Positions 43,165-55,379 of a DNA stretch of 64,000 bases are shown here, in pieces. Made by a program: the position numbers and the translations under genes. The stretch lies in assembly GCA_963580285.1 (NCBI GenBank), contig OY757011.1, positions 160,815,908-160,879,907 of the forward strand, written 5' to 3'. Source of the DNA: Lucinisca nassula. Its lineage: Eukaryota; Mollusca; Bivalvia; Lucinida; Lucinidae. How positions within the stretch are numbered: the stretch's first letter is position 1; each line of letters begins with the position of its first letter. The notes beneath the pieces are model-generated. The model was not told the origin of the DNA, ran no database searches, and saw nothing but the letters and a program-made list of their open reading frames with translations.

Positions 43165-43677
43165 TACTTGTCGGGCTAAAGGAGAACGTCTCCTACTCGG
43201 AGAAGGATATTCCCCCAACAAGCTGACTAACCGAGAAGCCTTTGGTAGTGAAATAAGGGCTAAATTGGTCAGTCAGAGAATATTAGGTCACTGTAATAGT
43301 AACGCACACCTTCCATCGAACATTCTGTTAGCATATGAAGTAGGTCCTTCTGAAAAGGGGGTCCTAGTCCTCAGGAGCAAATTCTTTCCATTAACAGTAC
43401 ATCCCTATTGCTATGACAGAAAAAATAATTTGGAATGAGTTTGCTTCTCCTGAAGCTGTATCCACTTAACTAAACCCCTTTACCCTGAGTTTCTCTCTGA
43501 GTTCCTGGAGTAGGTGCTTTCAGCTTTGCCTTTGGACACACCCATTATTGTTTATAGGGGGTTCAAAGATAATCATTTACAGAATCACGGACTGGTAGAT
43601 CTTGGTGAGTCGCGTCTCATCTAGAACTATGCTGGTTGCATATCTACAGTCTACATGGTTGAAAGGGTTATCAATCC
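43165..43677. other. TTAA-MITE relic and spacer
   Basis: 43365-43465 resembles the inner TTAA-MITE palindrome (CTCAGGAGCAAATTCTTTCC ... GAGTTTGCTTCTCCTGAAGC). The rest shows no gene despite an open frame through 43121-43438. Confidence 0.45.
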
Positions 43678-43918
43678 TTAAGGGGAATGAGAGCACCTGG
43701 CAAATTTTTCAACCATTTTTCAAAGGGAGACAACTTTCGGGACTTCCTGTTCGCTTTTCTATAAGCCTTTCACACTGAAAAAGGGGTCTACTCTTAAAGG
43801 AAAGAATTTGCTCCTCAGGAGCAAATTCTTTCCTTTAAGAGTTGACCCCTATTGACATGGGAGACAAAAATACTTTTGGAAGAATTTCCTCCCCTGAAGG
43901 TGTTCCCATTCCCCTTAA
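43678..43918. mobile_element. TTAA-type MITE, copy 3 (best preserved)
   Basis: The ends TTAAGGGGAATGAGAGCACC and GGTGTTCCCATTCCCCTTAA are inverted. 43791-43841 is a perfect 51-bp palindrome with a one-base centre (arms CTCTTAAAGGAAAGAATTTG...). 241 bp including TTAA. Confidence 0.9.
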
Positions 43919-44242
43919 TTCAGTTTATTTTTGTATGTGGCCAAAATGACGATTTTGAATCAAATGAATAATTAACATGCATCGCAAGCAGTTGCGTGCT
44001 TTGACTGGTTTATTTTGATCTAATAATTACATGCATTTCAAACCATACAACATGATAAAAGAATTTAAATTAAAGGATTAATAATTTACATGCATCTTCA
44101 GATTTTTGTGCAATTCGATCATACGGGCTTGAATCACTTTATTTGAGAAAGAAAAAATAGGATACTATGTTAGAGACAAGTTTTTCTCACACATGGGATA
44201 TCCCTTTGTATGACAGTGTGTGATTTCTTTGTCATACACTAT
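43919..44242. other. AT-rich spacer, no feature seen
   Basis: No exon or bounded repeat is supported. ATTTACATGCAT-type words recur loosely. Confidence 0.3.
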
Positions 44243-44252
44243 TGTCTCACCC

Positions 44253-44635
44253 ATGCCCCCCGCCCATCGGGGATTAAAGAAATAGATGGGCTGCATGATG
44301 CATGAGCTGAAACCGACCGCACACAAGTACTGGTAAATCGTTATCGGATCTAAGCCTGTCCTGGAAGCCTGCCAAGGCAAAGCAGTGTTAGTCAGACCGT
44401 CCGTGCTTATAACCCCTATTGATTTCATTGGGCGACAGGGCTTGAGATGTCAAAGCGGTGTTAGTCAGACCGTCCGTGCTTATAACCCCTATTGATTTCA
44501 TTGGGCGACAGGGCTTGAGATGTCATTTCATCTCTACATCGGGTAAAAGTCCCACAAAGTTGGAAGCAACGTCTACAAAATTACCTATACAGTGCTGACG
44601 GGGACGTTAAACCGCAAATCAAACAAACAAACAAA
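44253..44635 (+). mobile_element. SINE-like family S, copy 7, with TSD and internal duplication
   Basis: Flanked by TGTCTCACCC at 44243-44252 and 44636-44645. The body has a 73-bp tandem duplication (44378-44450 and 44451-44523). The tail is CAAACAAACAAACAAA. Confidence 0.85.
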
Positions 44636-44924
44636 TGTCTCACCCTCTTAATCTGTCAATCATTGCTCAATATAAGAAAACAAGTTTATTGCAGTTTACT
44701 TTGACCTGTCTTCTGTTGCATGTTTTGTCACCCATGCAAACAGGGGAACACATTTACTGTGTCGCCCTACATGTTCATCTTAAAAGCCACAATTCATGTA
44801 CTTGATCAAATTTAATGAAATGGTCATTCAGCATGTCATCATATTGCTGTCAAGTGTCAAGGAAAGAAGCCATGAAATGTACATGCACTGTTACAGTTTT
44901 CAAAGAAAAAAAAAAAAACAATTT

Positions 44925-45196
44925 ACGGAAACATGACTATACAAATACATTGCAAACATTTCCGCCGAAAAAAGGAAGATTTTAAGCTGAAAAATTGTGA
45001 TATTTTTCTTATTTCTGCCCAAAATATAGATTGTTGGTACACGTTAGAACGCCTCATCGAGGCGGTTCTAACGAGTACCCAAAATCTATACTTTAGAGCA
45101 GAAATAAAAAAAAAATAGGTTTACCCCTGTAAAGCCCAGTTTACTATATAAAAGAGGGGTTCAAGGGGGTCAGATTTATATAGATGTGTTTCCGTG
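44925..45196. mobile_element. MITE family Y, copy 4 (reference copy)
   Basis: ACGGAAACATGACTATACAA and TATATAGATGTGTTTCCGT are inverted. The centre is GGTACACGTTAGAACGCCTC / GAGGCGGTTCTAACGAGTAC. The right half carries ACCCCTGTAAAGCCCAG. A30 (45212-45240) follows. Confidence 0.8.
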
Positions 45197-45354
45197 ATGA
45201 AAAAAACAACAACAAAAAAAAAAAAAAAAAAAAAAAAAAACGACAACTGGTTTTCATTTCAAAATTACCACTATGTGCATGTAAATGAAGTATTGAAACT
45301 AGATTTTAGCAGCTCACTGGAAAAAATGTTTGCTTTCTTTAGAAGGTAAGAACA

Positions 45355-47022
45355 AGATGTGTTTGTGAAACACGAATATTTCCCCGGGCATGGTCATTTT
45401 TTTCAAAGTTGGTCACAATTCAAAGTGAAGGTCACCGGTCAAGATTTTTGGTTTGACTGGGAAGCCCATGGCACAAGGAACATACATGCCAAATATGAAG
45501 GCACTATTTTAAACGGTTCGAAAGTTATGAACAATAATATTTTTTCTTAAAAGTAGGTCATAGGTCAAGGTCACAGGTCAAACAATTTTGCAGCTCTTGT
45601 CACAAGGAACCTACATGCCAAATATGAAGACTCTATCTTAAACGATTTAAAAGTTATGAACAATTTTATTTTCTCTTTTAAGTAGGTCAAGCATGGTAAA
45701 AAAAATTGCATGAATGTAAAGCTCTTATCATAAGGAACCTACATGTCAAATATGAAAGCCCTATCCCAAATGGTTTGAAAGATATGACCAAAATGTTATT
45801 TTTTTCTTTTAAGTAGGTCAAAGGTCAAGGACATTCATGCAAACTTTTTTGCATGAATGTAAAGCTCTTGTTACAAGGAACCTACATGCCAAATATGAAG
45901 GCTGTATCTCAAACGGTTCAAAAGGTATGTCCAATTTTAACTTTTTCTTTTATGTAGGTCAAAGGTCAAGGTCACAGGTCAAAATTTTTGTGTGAATGTA
46001 AAGCTCTTGTCACAAGGAACCTACATACAAAATATAAAGGCTGTATCTCAAATGATTCAAAAGTTATGACCAAAATGTTTTTTTTTATTTTAAGTAGGTC
46101 AAAGGTCAAGGTCAAAGATCAAATGTTTTTGCATGAATGTAAAGCATTTGTCACAAGGAACATACATGCCAAATATGAAGGCTGTATCTCAAGCGGTTCA
46201 AAAGTTATGACGAATGTTATTTTTTTCTTTTAAGTAGGTCAAAGGTCAAGGTAAAGGTCACAGGTCAATTTTTTTGTGTGGATGTAAAGCTCTTGTCACA
46301 AGGAACCTACATGCAAAATATGAAGGCTGTATCTCAAATGGTTCAAAAGTTCTGACCAAAATGTTATTTTTTTTGTATTCTAAGTAGGTCAAAGGTCAAG
46401 GTCAAGGTCACAGGTCAAAATGTTTTTGCATGAATGTAAAGCTTTTGTCACAAGGAACATACATGCCAAATATGAAGGCTGTATGTCAAGCGGTTCAAAA
46501 GTTATAACCAATGTTATTTTAGTTCTTTAAAGCAGGTCAAAGGTCAAGGTCACAGGTCAATTTTTTTTTGCATGAATGTAGAGCTCTTGTCACAAGGAAC
46601 CTACATGCAAAATATAAAGGGTGTATCTCAAATGGTTCAAAAGTTATGACCAAATGTTATTGTTTGTATTTTAAGTAGGTCAAAGTTCAAGGTCACAGGT
46701 CAAAATATTTTGCATGAATGTAAAGCATTTGTCACAAGGAACATACATGCCAAATATGAAGGCTGTATCTCAAGCGGTTCAAAAGTTATGACCAATGTTA
46801 TTTTTTTCTTTAAAGTAGGTCAAAGGTCAAGGTCACAGGTCAAAATTTTTTGCATGAATGTAAAGCTCTTGTCACAAGGAACCTTCATGCCAAATATGAA
46901 TACTCTATCTCCAACGGTTATCGCCAACGTTAAAGATGTCCACGTACAAACCAACAAACCAACAAACAGACAGGGCAAAAACAATATGTCCCCGCTATCG
47001 CTATCGGGGACATAATAAAAAG
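45355..47022 (+). mobile_element. HINE-like element with AGGTCA-rich tandem core (array 2)
   Basis: Starts near GTGTTTGTGAAACAC and ends at the stem-loop TATGTCCCCG-CTATCGCTAT-CGGGGACATA (46984-47013). Eleven or so ~140 bp units carry CACAAGGAACCTACATGCCA, GGCTGTATCTCAAACGGTTC and AGGTCAAAGGTCAAGGTCAC. The perfect direct repeat AGGTCAAAGGTCA occurs in at least seven units. Confidence 0.75.
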
Positions 47023-47043
47023 GCTCTACTTTTTTGCTCTGTT

Positions 47044-47147
47044 ACATTGTGCGAAGGAGCCATTTTCCATATCGCTTATCTGTATTCTTGGGCATACATT
47101 GTTCGAAGGAGCCATTTTCCATATCGCTTATCTGTATTCTTGGGCAG
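47044..47147. repeat. 52-bp exact-period tandem duplication
   Basis: ACATTGTGCGAAGGAGCC and ACATTGTTCGAAGGAGCC start 52 bp apart, with one visible mismatch. Confidence 0.8.
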
Positions 47148-47229
47148 TCTGATGGGCCGTAGTGATGGCAAATGTTTTTTACCATTGACAGCACATTCTT
47201 TAAAGAAGGTGGGTGAGAAAAATAATCAC

Positions 47230-47376
47230 TGATGGAGTTGAGTCCTCGAGAAGGAAATCTCAGGCTCGATTTTTTTTCTTCAGTTTTTTATGTCTCATAC
47301 TCGGAAAAGACTCGCATAAGACTTAAAAAAATGAAAACTTGTCTGAAATTTCCTTCTCGAGGTCTCAACTCCATCA
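47230..47376. mobile_element. Hairpin MITE (TGATGGAGTTGAG)
   Basis: Inverted ends of about 34 bp: TGATGGAGTTGAGTCCTCGA and TCGAGGTCTCAACTCCATCA, extending to GAAGGAAATCTCAG / CTGAAATTTCCTTC. Confidence 0.8.
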
Positions 47377-47817
47377 TAGATTCTGTTAGTCTCAAGTCTA
47401 GTCATAATTGTTTTTCCCTCAAATAAAGTTGATTCAAGCCCCTATGAACACGACCATTAGGCATGACTCTTTCATTGAAAGCAATACTACCGGGCACCTA
47501 AAGGTGAAACTTAATTAAATCATTGACAGCACTGGGGCTCGACTGTCTCTGACGGAAAAAACCTGGAAATGGACTGTAGACTGTTTAACCCTTAAAGTCC
47601 TATACCTCAAGCAAACCGTGTAGAGTCTGATCTGTCGCCGCATTTTGATATTGGCCCATATTGTTTGCACATGTCCCGGGCATCTTTATTAACCTATTGC
47701 ATGCGGGAAACCCCTAAAGGGGTACCTTGGCAAGCAGTGCAGGCCCAGATCAGACGAACACGGCGTCTGATCAGGACCTGCACTCTTTGCTAACAGAATT
47801 TTCCGCCAAAAGTATAA
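47377..47817. other. Spacer with hairpin family H copy
   Basis: 47730-47800 has GCAAGCAGTGCAGGCCCAGA and the inverse ending TGCACTCTTTGCTAAC. The rest shows no gene. Confidence 0.45.
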
Positions 47818-50800
47818 CAAGAGGGCCATGATGGCCCTGGATCGCTCACCTGATCCAAAGAGTAACAAGGGGCCCCGGGAAGGGCCATTATTGACCCAGG
47901 TCTATAATGTGCATAATGTTGAGGGAGGTCTAAATAGGTGAAGCTTCATACCAAATATCAACAAAGGGTATAATTTGAACAATCTTGACAAAGGTCCACT
48001 AGATGAAGCTAAACACCAAATATCAAAGACCTGGGCCTTGCTGTTTCAGAGAGAAAGATTTTCAAAGATTATCTCTATATAAATCTATGTAAAACCAAAG
48101 GGCATTTTTGGCCCCAGGATTATAATTTGAACAATCTTGGTAGTGGTCCACGAGATGAAGCTTCATACCAAATAGCAAAGATCTGGGCCATGCGGTTTCA
48201 GAGAAGAAGATTTTTACAGAGTTTCTCTATATAAGCCCATGTAAAACCAAAGGACCCTGGGGCGGGGGCATTTCTGGCCCATGCACTATAATTTGAACAA
48301 CCTTGGTAGAGGTCCACTAGATGAAGCTTCATACCAATTATCAAAGACCTAGGCCTTGTGGTTTCAGAGAAGAAGATTTTTAAAGATTTTCCCTAGATTA
48401 ACCAATGTAAAACCAAAGGGCCCTGGGGCGGGGGCATTTTTGGCCCCAGCACTATAATTTGAATTATTTTGGTAGGGGTCCACTAGATGAAGCTTCATAC
48501 CAAATATCAAAGACCTAGGCCTTGCGGTTTCAGAGAAGAAATTTTTTTAAGATTTTTCCCTTTATAAGCCTATGTAAAACCAAAGGGCCCCGGGGCGGAG
48601 ACATTTTTGGCCCCAGCACTATAATTCGAACAATCTTGATAGGGGTCCACTAGATGAAGCTTCATACCAAATAGCAAAGACCTGGACCTTGCGGTTTCAG
48701 AGAAGAAGATTTTTTAAGTTTTCAAAGAAAAAAATCTATTTTTGGCTCCTGTGACCAAGATGTGCAGCGGACCGGAACCATTTGAACAACTTTGAAAGGG
48801 GACCACCTAAGGATCATTCCTGTGAAGTTTTGTCAAAATCCCATCAGTGGTTTAGGAGGATATGTCGTTTGAAGAAATTGTTTACGCATGGATGACAGAC
48901 AAAAAGTGATCCTAATATAAAACACAAGAGGGCCATGATGGCCCTGGATCGCTCACCTGATCCATAGAGTAACAAGTGGGCCCCGGGGAGGGCCATTATT
49001 GACCCCAAGGCTATAATGTGCATAATGTTGAGGGAGGTCTAAAAAGGTGAAGTTTCATACCATATATCAACAAAGGTCCACTAGATGAAGACTAGATGAA
49101 GCTACACACCAAATACGAAAAACCTGCGCCTTGCAGTTTCAGAGAAGAAGATTTTCAAGTTTATCTCTATATAAGTCTATGTAAAATAAAAGGGCATTTG
49201 TAGCCCGAGGGCTATGATTTAAACAATCTTGGTAGAGGTCCACTAGATGAAGCTCCATACCAAATATCAAAGACATGGGCCTTGCAGTTTCTGAGAAGAA
49301 TTTTTTTTTAAAGATTTCCCTGTGTTAGTCAATGTAAAACCAAAGAATCTCGGGGTGGGGGCATTTTTTGCCCCAGGGCTATAATTTGAACAATCTTGAA
49401 AGAGGTCCACTAGATGAAATTTCACACCAAATATCAAAGACCTAGGACATGTGGTTTCACAGAAGAAGATATTTAAATATTTTCCCAATATAAGTCTATG
49501 TAAAACCAAAGGGCCCCCGAGGCTGGGGCATTTTTGGTCTCAGGGCTATAATTTGAACAATCTTGGTAGTGGTCCACTAGATGAAGCTGCATACCAAGTA
49601 TCAAAGACTTAGGCCTTGTGGTTCCAGAGAAGAATATTTTCTCTATATAAGTCTATGTAAAACCAAAGGGCCCCGAGCCAGGGCATTTTTGGCCCCAGGG
49701 TTATAATTTGAACATTGTTGGTAGAGGTCCACAAGATGAAGCTTCATCAAATAATCAAATATCAAAGACCTGGGCCTTGCGGTTTCAGAGAAGAATATTT
49801 TTAAAGATTTTTTTCTATATAAGCCTATGTAAAACCAAAGGGCCCCGGAGTGGGGGCATTTTTGGCCCTAGCACTATAATTTGAACAATCTTGGTTGGGG
49901 TCTACTAGATGAAGCTTCATACTAAATACCAAAGACCTGGACCTTGCTGTTTCAGAGAAGAAATTTTTTTAAGGTTTTCCCTATATAAGCCCATATAAAA
50001 CCAAAGGGCCCCGGGGCGAAGGATTTTTGGTCCCAGCACTATAATTTGAACAATTCTGGCAGGGGTCCACTAGATGAAGCTTCATACCAAATATCAAAGA
50101 CCTGGGCCTTACGGTTTCAGAGAAGAAGATTTTTAAAGATTTTCCCTATATAAGCCAATGTAAAACCAAAGGGCCCCGGGGCGAGGGCATTTTTGGCCCC
50201 AGCACTATAATTTGAATAATCTTGGTAGGTGTCCACTAGATGAAGCTTCATACCAAATATCAAAGACCTGGGCCTCGCGGTTTCAGAGAAGAAGATTTTT
50301 AAAGATTTTCCCTATATATGCCCATGTAATACCAAAGGGAGGGGGTGGGGTGGGGGGGGGGGTGGGGGGGGGCATTTTTGGCCCCAGGATTATAATTTGA
50401 ACAATCTTGGTAGTGGTCCACTAGATGAAGCTTCATACCAAATAGCAAAGATCTGGGCCATGCGGTTTCAGAGAAGAAGATTTTTTAAAGATTTTCCCTA
50501 GATAAACCAATGTAAAACCAAAGGGCCCTGGGGCGGGGGCATTTTTGGCCCCAGCACTATAATTTGAACAATCTTGGTAGGGGTCCACTAGATGAAGCTT
50601 CATACCAAATATCAAAGACCTAGGCCTTGCGGTTTCAGAGAAGAAAGAATAATTTTTAAAATTTTTCCCTTTATAAGCCTATGTAAAACCAAAGGGCCCC
50701 GGGGCGGAGACATTTTTGGCCCCAGCACTATAATTCGAACAATCTTGATAGGGGTCCACTAGATGAAGCTTCATACCAAATAGCAAAGACCTGGACCTTG

Positions 50801-53800
50801 CGGTTTCAGAGAAGAAGATTTTTTAAGTTTTCAAAGAAAAAATCTATTTTGGCTCCTGTGACCTAGATGTGCAGCGGACCGGAACCATTTGAACAACTTT
50901 GAAACGGGACCACCTAAGGATCATTCCTGTGAAGTTTTGTCAAAATCCCATCAGTGGTTTAGGAGGATATGTCGTTTGAAGAAATTGTTTACGCATGGAT
51001 GACAGACAAAAAGTGATCCTAATATAAAACACAAGAGGGCCATGATGGCCCTGGATCGCTCACCTGATCCATAGAGTAACAAGTGGGCCCCGGGGAGGGC
51101 CATTATTGACCCCAAGGCTATAATGTGCATAATGTTGAGGGAGGTCTAAAAAGGTGAAGTTTCATACCAAATATCAACAAAGGTCCACTAGATGAAGACT
51201 AGATGAAGCTACACACCAAATACGAAAGACCTGCGCCTTGCAGTTTCAGAGAAGAAGATTTTCAAGTTTATCTCTATATAAGTCTATGTAAAATAAAAGG
51301 GCATTTGTAGCCCGAGGGCTATACTTTAAACAATCTTTGTAGAGGTCCACTAGATGAAGCTCCATACCAAATATCAAAGACATGGGCCTTGCAGTTTCTG
51401 AGAAGAATTTTTTTTAAAGATTTCCCTGTGTTAGTCAATGTAAAACCAAAGAATCTCGGGGTGGGGGCATTTTTTGCCCCAGGGCTATAATTTGAACAAT
51501 CTTGAAAGAGGTCCACTAGATGACATTTCACACCAAATATCAAAGACCTAGGACATGCGGTTTCACAGAAGAAGATATTTAAATATTTTCCCAATATAAT
51601 TCTATGTAAAACCAAAGGGCCCCCGAGGCTGGGGCATTTTTGGTCTTAGGGCTATAATTTGAACAATCTTGGTAGTGGTCCACTAGATGAAGCTGCATAC
51701 CAAGTATCAAAGACTTAGGCCTTGTGATTCCAGAGAAGAATATTTTCTCTATATAAGTCTATGTAAAACCAAAGGGCCCCGAGCCAGGGCATTTTTGGCC
51801 CCAGGGTTATAATTTGAACATTGTTGGTAGAGGTCCACAAGATGAAGCTTCATCAAATAATCAAATATCAAAGACCTGGGCCTTGCGGTTTCAGAGAAGA
51901 ACATTTTTAAAGATTTTTTTCTATATAAGCCTATGTAAAACCAAAGGGCCCCGGAGTGGGGGCATTTTTGGCCCTAGCACTATAATTTGAACAATCTTGG
52001 TTGGGGTCTACTAGATGAAGCTTCATACCAAATACCAAAGACCTGGGCCTTGCTGTTTCAGAGAAGAAATTTTTTTAAGGTTTTCCCTATATAAGCCCAT
52101 ATAAAACCAAAGGGCCCCGGGGCGAAGGATTTTTGGTCCCAGCACTATAATTTGAACAATTCTGGCAGGGGTCTACTAGATGAAGCTTCATACCAAATAT
52201 CAAAGACCTGGGCCTTACGGTTTCAGAGAAGAAGATTTTTAAAGATTTTCCCTATATAAGCCAATGTAAAACCAAAGGGCCCCGGGGCGAGGGCATTTTT
52301 GGCCCCAGCACTATAATTTGAACAATCTTGGTAGGTGTCCACTAGATGAAGCTTCATACCAAATATCAAAGACCTGGGCCTCGCGGTTTCAGAGAAGAAG
52401 ATTTTTAAAGATTTTCCCTATATATGCCCATGTAATACCAAAGGGAGGGGGGTGGGGATGGGGGGTTGGGGGGGGGGGGCATTTTTGGCCCCAGGATTAT
52501 AATTTGAACAATCTTGGTAGTGGTCCACTAGATGAAGCTTCATACCAAATAGCAAAGATCTGGGCCATGCGGTTTCAGAGAAGAAGATTTTTTAAAGATT
52601 TTCCCTAGATAAACCAATGTAAAACCAAAGGGCCCTGGGGCGGGGGCATTTTTGGCCCCAGCACTATAATTTGAACAATCTTGGTAGGGGTCCACTAGAT
52701 GAAGCTTCATACCAAATATCAAAGACCTAGGCCTTGCGGTTTCAGAGAAGAAAGAAAATTTTTAAAATTTTTCCCTTTATAAGCCTATGTAAAACCAAAG
52801 GGCCCCGGGGCGGAGACATTTTTGGCCCCAGCACTATAATTCGAACAATCTTGATAGGGGTCCACTAGATGAAGCTTCATACCAAATAGCAAAGACCTGG
52901 ACCTTGCGGTTTCAGAGAAGAAGATTTTTTAAGTTTTCAAAGAAAAAAATCTATTTTGGCTCCTGTGACCTAGATGTGCAGCGGACCGGAACCATTTGAA
53001 CAACTTTGAAAGGGGACCACCTAAGGATCATTCCTGTGAAGTTTTGTCAAAATCCCATCAGTGGTTTAGGAGGATATGTCGTTTGAAGAAATTGTTTACG
53101 CATGGATGACAGACAAAAAGTGATCCCAATATAAAACACAAGAGGGCCATGATGGCCCTGGATCGCTCACCTGATCCATAGAGTAACAAGTGGGCCCCGG
53201 GGAGGGCCATTATTGACCCCAAGGCTATAATGTGCATAATGTTGAGGGACGTCTAAAAAGGTGAAGTTTCATACCAAATATCAACAAAGGTCCTCTAGAT
53301 GAAGACTAGATGAAGCTACACACCAAATACCAAAGACCTGCGCCTTGCAGTTTCAGAGAAGAAGATTTTCAAGTTTATCTCTATATAAGTCTATGTAAAA
53401 CAAAAGGGCATTTGTAGCCCTTGGGATATAATTTAAACAATCTTGGTATAGGTCCACTAGATGAAGCTCCATACCAAATATCAAAGACATGGGCCTTGCA
53501 GTTTCTGAGAAGATTTTCTTTTAAAAGATTTCCCTGTGTTAGTCAATGTAAAACCAAAGAATCTCGGGGTGGGGGCATTTTTTGCCCCAGGGCTATAATT
53601 TGAACAATCTTGAAAGAGGCCCACTAGATGAAATTTCACACCAAATATCAAAGACCTCGGACTTGTGGTTTCACAGAAGAAGATATTTAAAGATTTTCCC
53701 AATATAAGTCTATGTAAAACCAAAGGGCCCCCGAGGCTGGGGCATTTTTGGTCCCAGGGCTATAATTTGAACAATCTTGGTAGTGGTCCACTAGATGAAG

Positions 53801-54777
53801 CTGCATACCAAGTATCAAAGACTTAGGCCTTGTGGTTTCAGAGAAGAAGATTTTCTCTATATAAGTCTATGTAAAACCAAAGGGCCCCGAGCCAGGGCAT
53901 TTTTGGCCCCAGGGTTATAATTTGAACATTGTTGGTAGAGGTCCACAAGATGAAGCTTCATCAAATAATCAAATATCAAAGACCTGGGCCTTGCGGTTTC
54001 AGAAAAGAAGATTTTTAAAGATTTTTTCTATATAAGCCTATGTAAAACCAAAGGGCCCCGGAGTGGGGGCATTTTTGGCCCTAGCACTATAATTTGAACA
54101 ATCTTGGTTGGGGTCTACTAGATGAAGCTTCATACCAAATACCAAAGACCTGGGCCTTGCTGTTTCAGAGAAGAAATTTTTTTAAGGTTTTCCCTATATA
54201 AGCCCATATAAAACCAAAGGGCCCCGGGGCGAAGGATTTTTGGTCCCAGCACTATAATTTGAACAATTCTGGTAGGGGTCCACTAGATGAAGCTTCATAC
54301 CAAATATCAAAGACCTGGGCCTTGCGGTTTCAGAGAAGAAGATTTTTAAAGATTTTCCCTATATAATCCTATATAAAACCAAAGGGACCCGGGGCGGGGG
54401 CATTTTTGGCCCCAGCACTATAATTTGAACAATCTTGGTAGGGGTCCACTAGATGAAGCTTCATATCAAATATCACAGACCTGAGCCTTGTGGTTTTAGA
54501 AAAGAAGATTTTTTTAAGTTTTCAGTGCAAAAAATCTATTTTTGGCTCCTGTGACCTAGATGTGCAACGGACCAGAACCATTTGAACAGCTTTGAAAGGG
54601 GACCACCTAAGGATCATTCCTGTGACGTTTGGTCAAAGTCCGATCAGTGGTTTAGGAGGAGATGTCGTTTGAAGAAATTGTTTACGGACGAACGCACGCA
54701 TGGACGGACTGACGACGGACGACGGACGAAAAGTGATCCCAAAAGCTCACCTCGTCATTACATGACAGGTGAGCTAA
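47818..54777 (+). mobile_element. Higher-order HINE B array (2,107-bp units)
   Basis: The 5' module CAAGAGGGCCATGATGGCCC then TCGCTCACCTG starts at 47818, 48925, 51032 and 53139. The spacings are 1,107, 2,107 and 2,107 bp; the last unit is 1,639 bp. Units 2 and 3 are nearly identical. Each unit has ~165-bp monomers (TATAATTTGAACAATCTTGG, GTCCACTAGATGAAGCTTCA, GACCTGGGCCTTGCGGTTTC). Each ends with GCGGACCGGAACCATTTGAA and GACAAAAAGTGATCC. Only the last unit has the stem-loop GCTCACCTCGTCATTACATG then ACAGGTGAGCTAA (54744-54777). No coding capacity. Confidence 0.85.
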
Positions 54778-54988
54778 TAAAAACGAAAGAAAAAAAAAAA
54801 GGCCTGACACACCTTATATGACAAATAGACTTGTCCAACGTATAGCAATGGAAGAGTCCACTAGAATACAATGGGTTAACTGGTTCAATAAAGACTCAAA
54901 ACACTGGCAGTACTGACTTGTCGATTGTCTCTGAGTGCAGACAGGGAAAATGGTCCTGAACGGGGACTTAGATCGTTTCGTTTAATCC
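54778..54988. repeat. Spacer with EF-hand-intron-type repeat
   Basis: 54815-54890 matches the complement of 3544-3640 (ACTTGTCCAACGTATAGCAA). The rest is unremarkable. Confidence 0.5.
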
Positions 54989-55231
54989 TGAAGGGAATGG
55001 GGACACCTGGCAGATTTTTTCGCCATTTTTCAAAGGGAGACAACTTTCAGGACTTTCTGTTCGCCTTTATTTAAGCCCTGCCCCACTGAAAAAAGGGGGT
55101 CTACGCTTAAAGGAAAGAATTTGCTTCTCAGGAGCAAATTCTTTCCTTTAAGAGTTGACTCTTATTGACATGGGAGACAAAAATACTTTTGGATGAGTTG
55201 CCTACCCTGAAGGTGTTCCCATTCCCCTTAA
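54989..55231. mobile_element. TTAA-type MITE, copy 4
   Basis: Right end GGTGTTCCCATTCCCCTTAA intact; left end mutated (CTGAAGGGAATGGGGACACC). It has the central palindrome GCTTAAAGGAAAGAATTTGC / inverse. Confidence 0.85.
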
Positions 55232-55379
55232 ACTTCTGTTGTTTTTTAGCTTCTTCGGCGCCTGAGCGGTGTCTACACTGTTTGCCAGTGACCCAGCATA
55301 TGAGCACAGATTACTCTCCCTACACTGCACTCTGACGTTACAACGCCAAAAAATAAAGCTGTTGTAAATTGATTTTGTA

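Noticed and set aside
43121..43438. 105-residue plus-strand frame
   Set aside because: It starts inside the right end of MITE X5 and runs through a TTAA-MITE relic; no domain or splice support.
48925..54821. Recurrent 60-98 residue frames in the 47.8-54.8 kb array
   Set aside because: They recur every 2,107 bp because the DNA does; codon pattern and length give no sign of coding, and the frames follow the ~165-bp unit.
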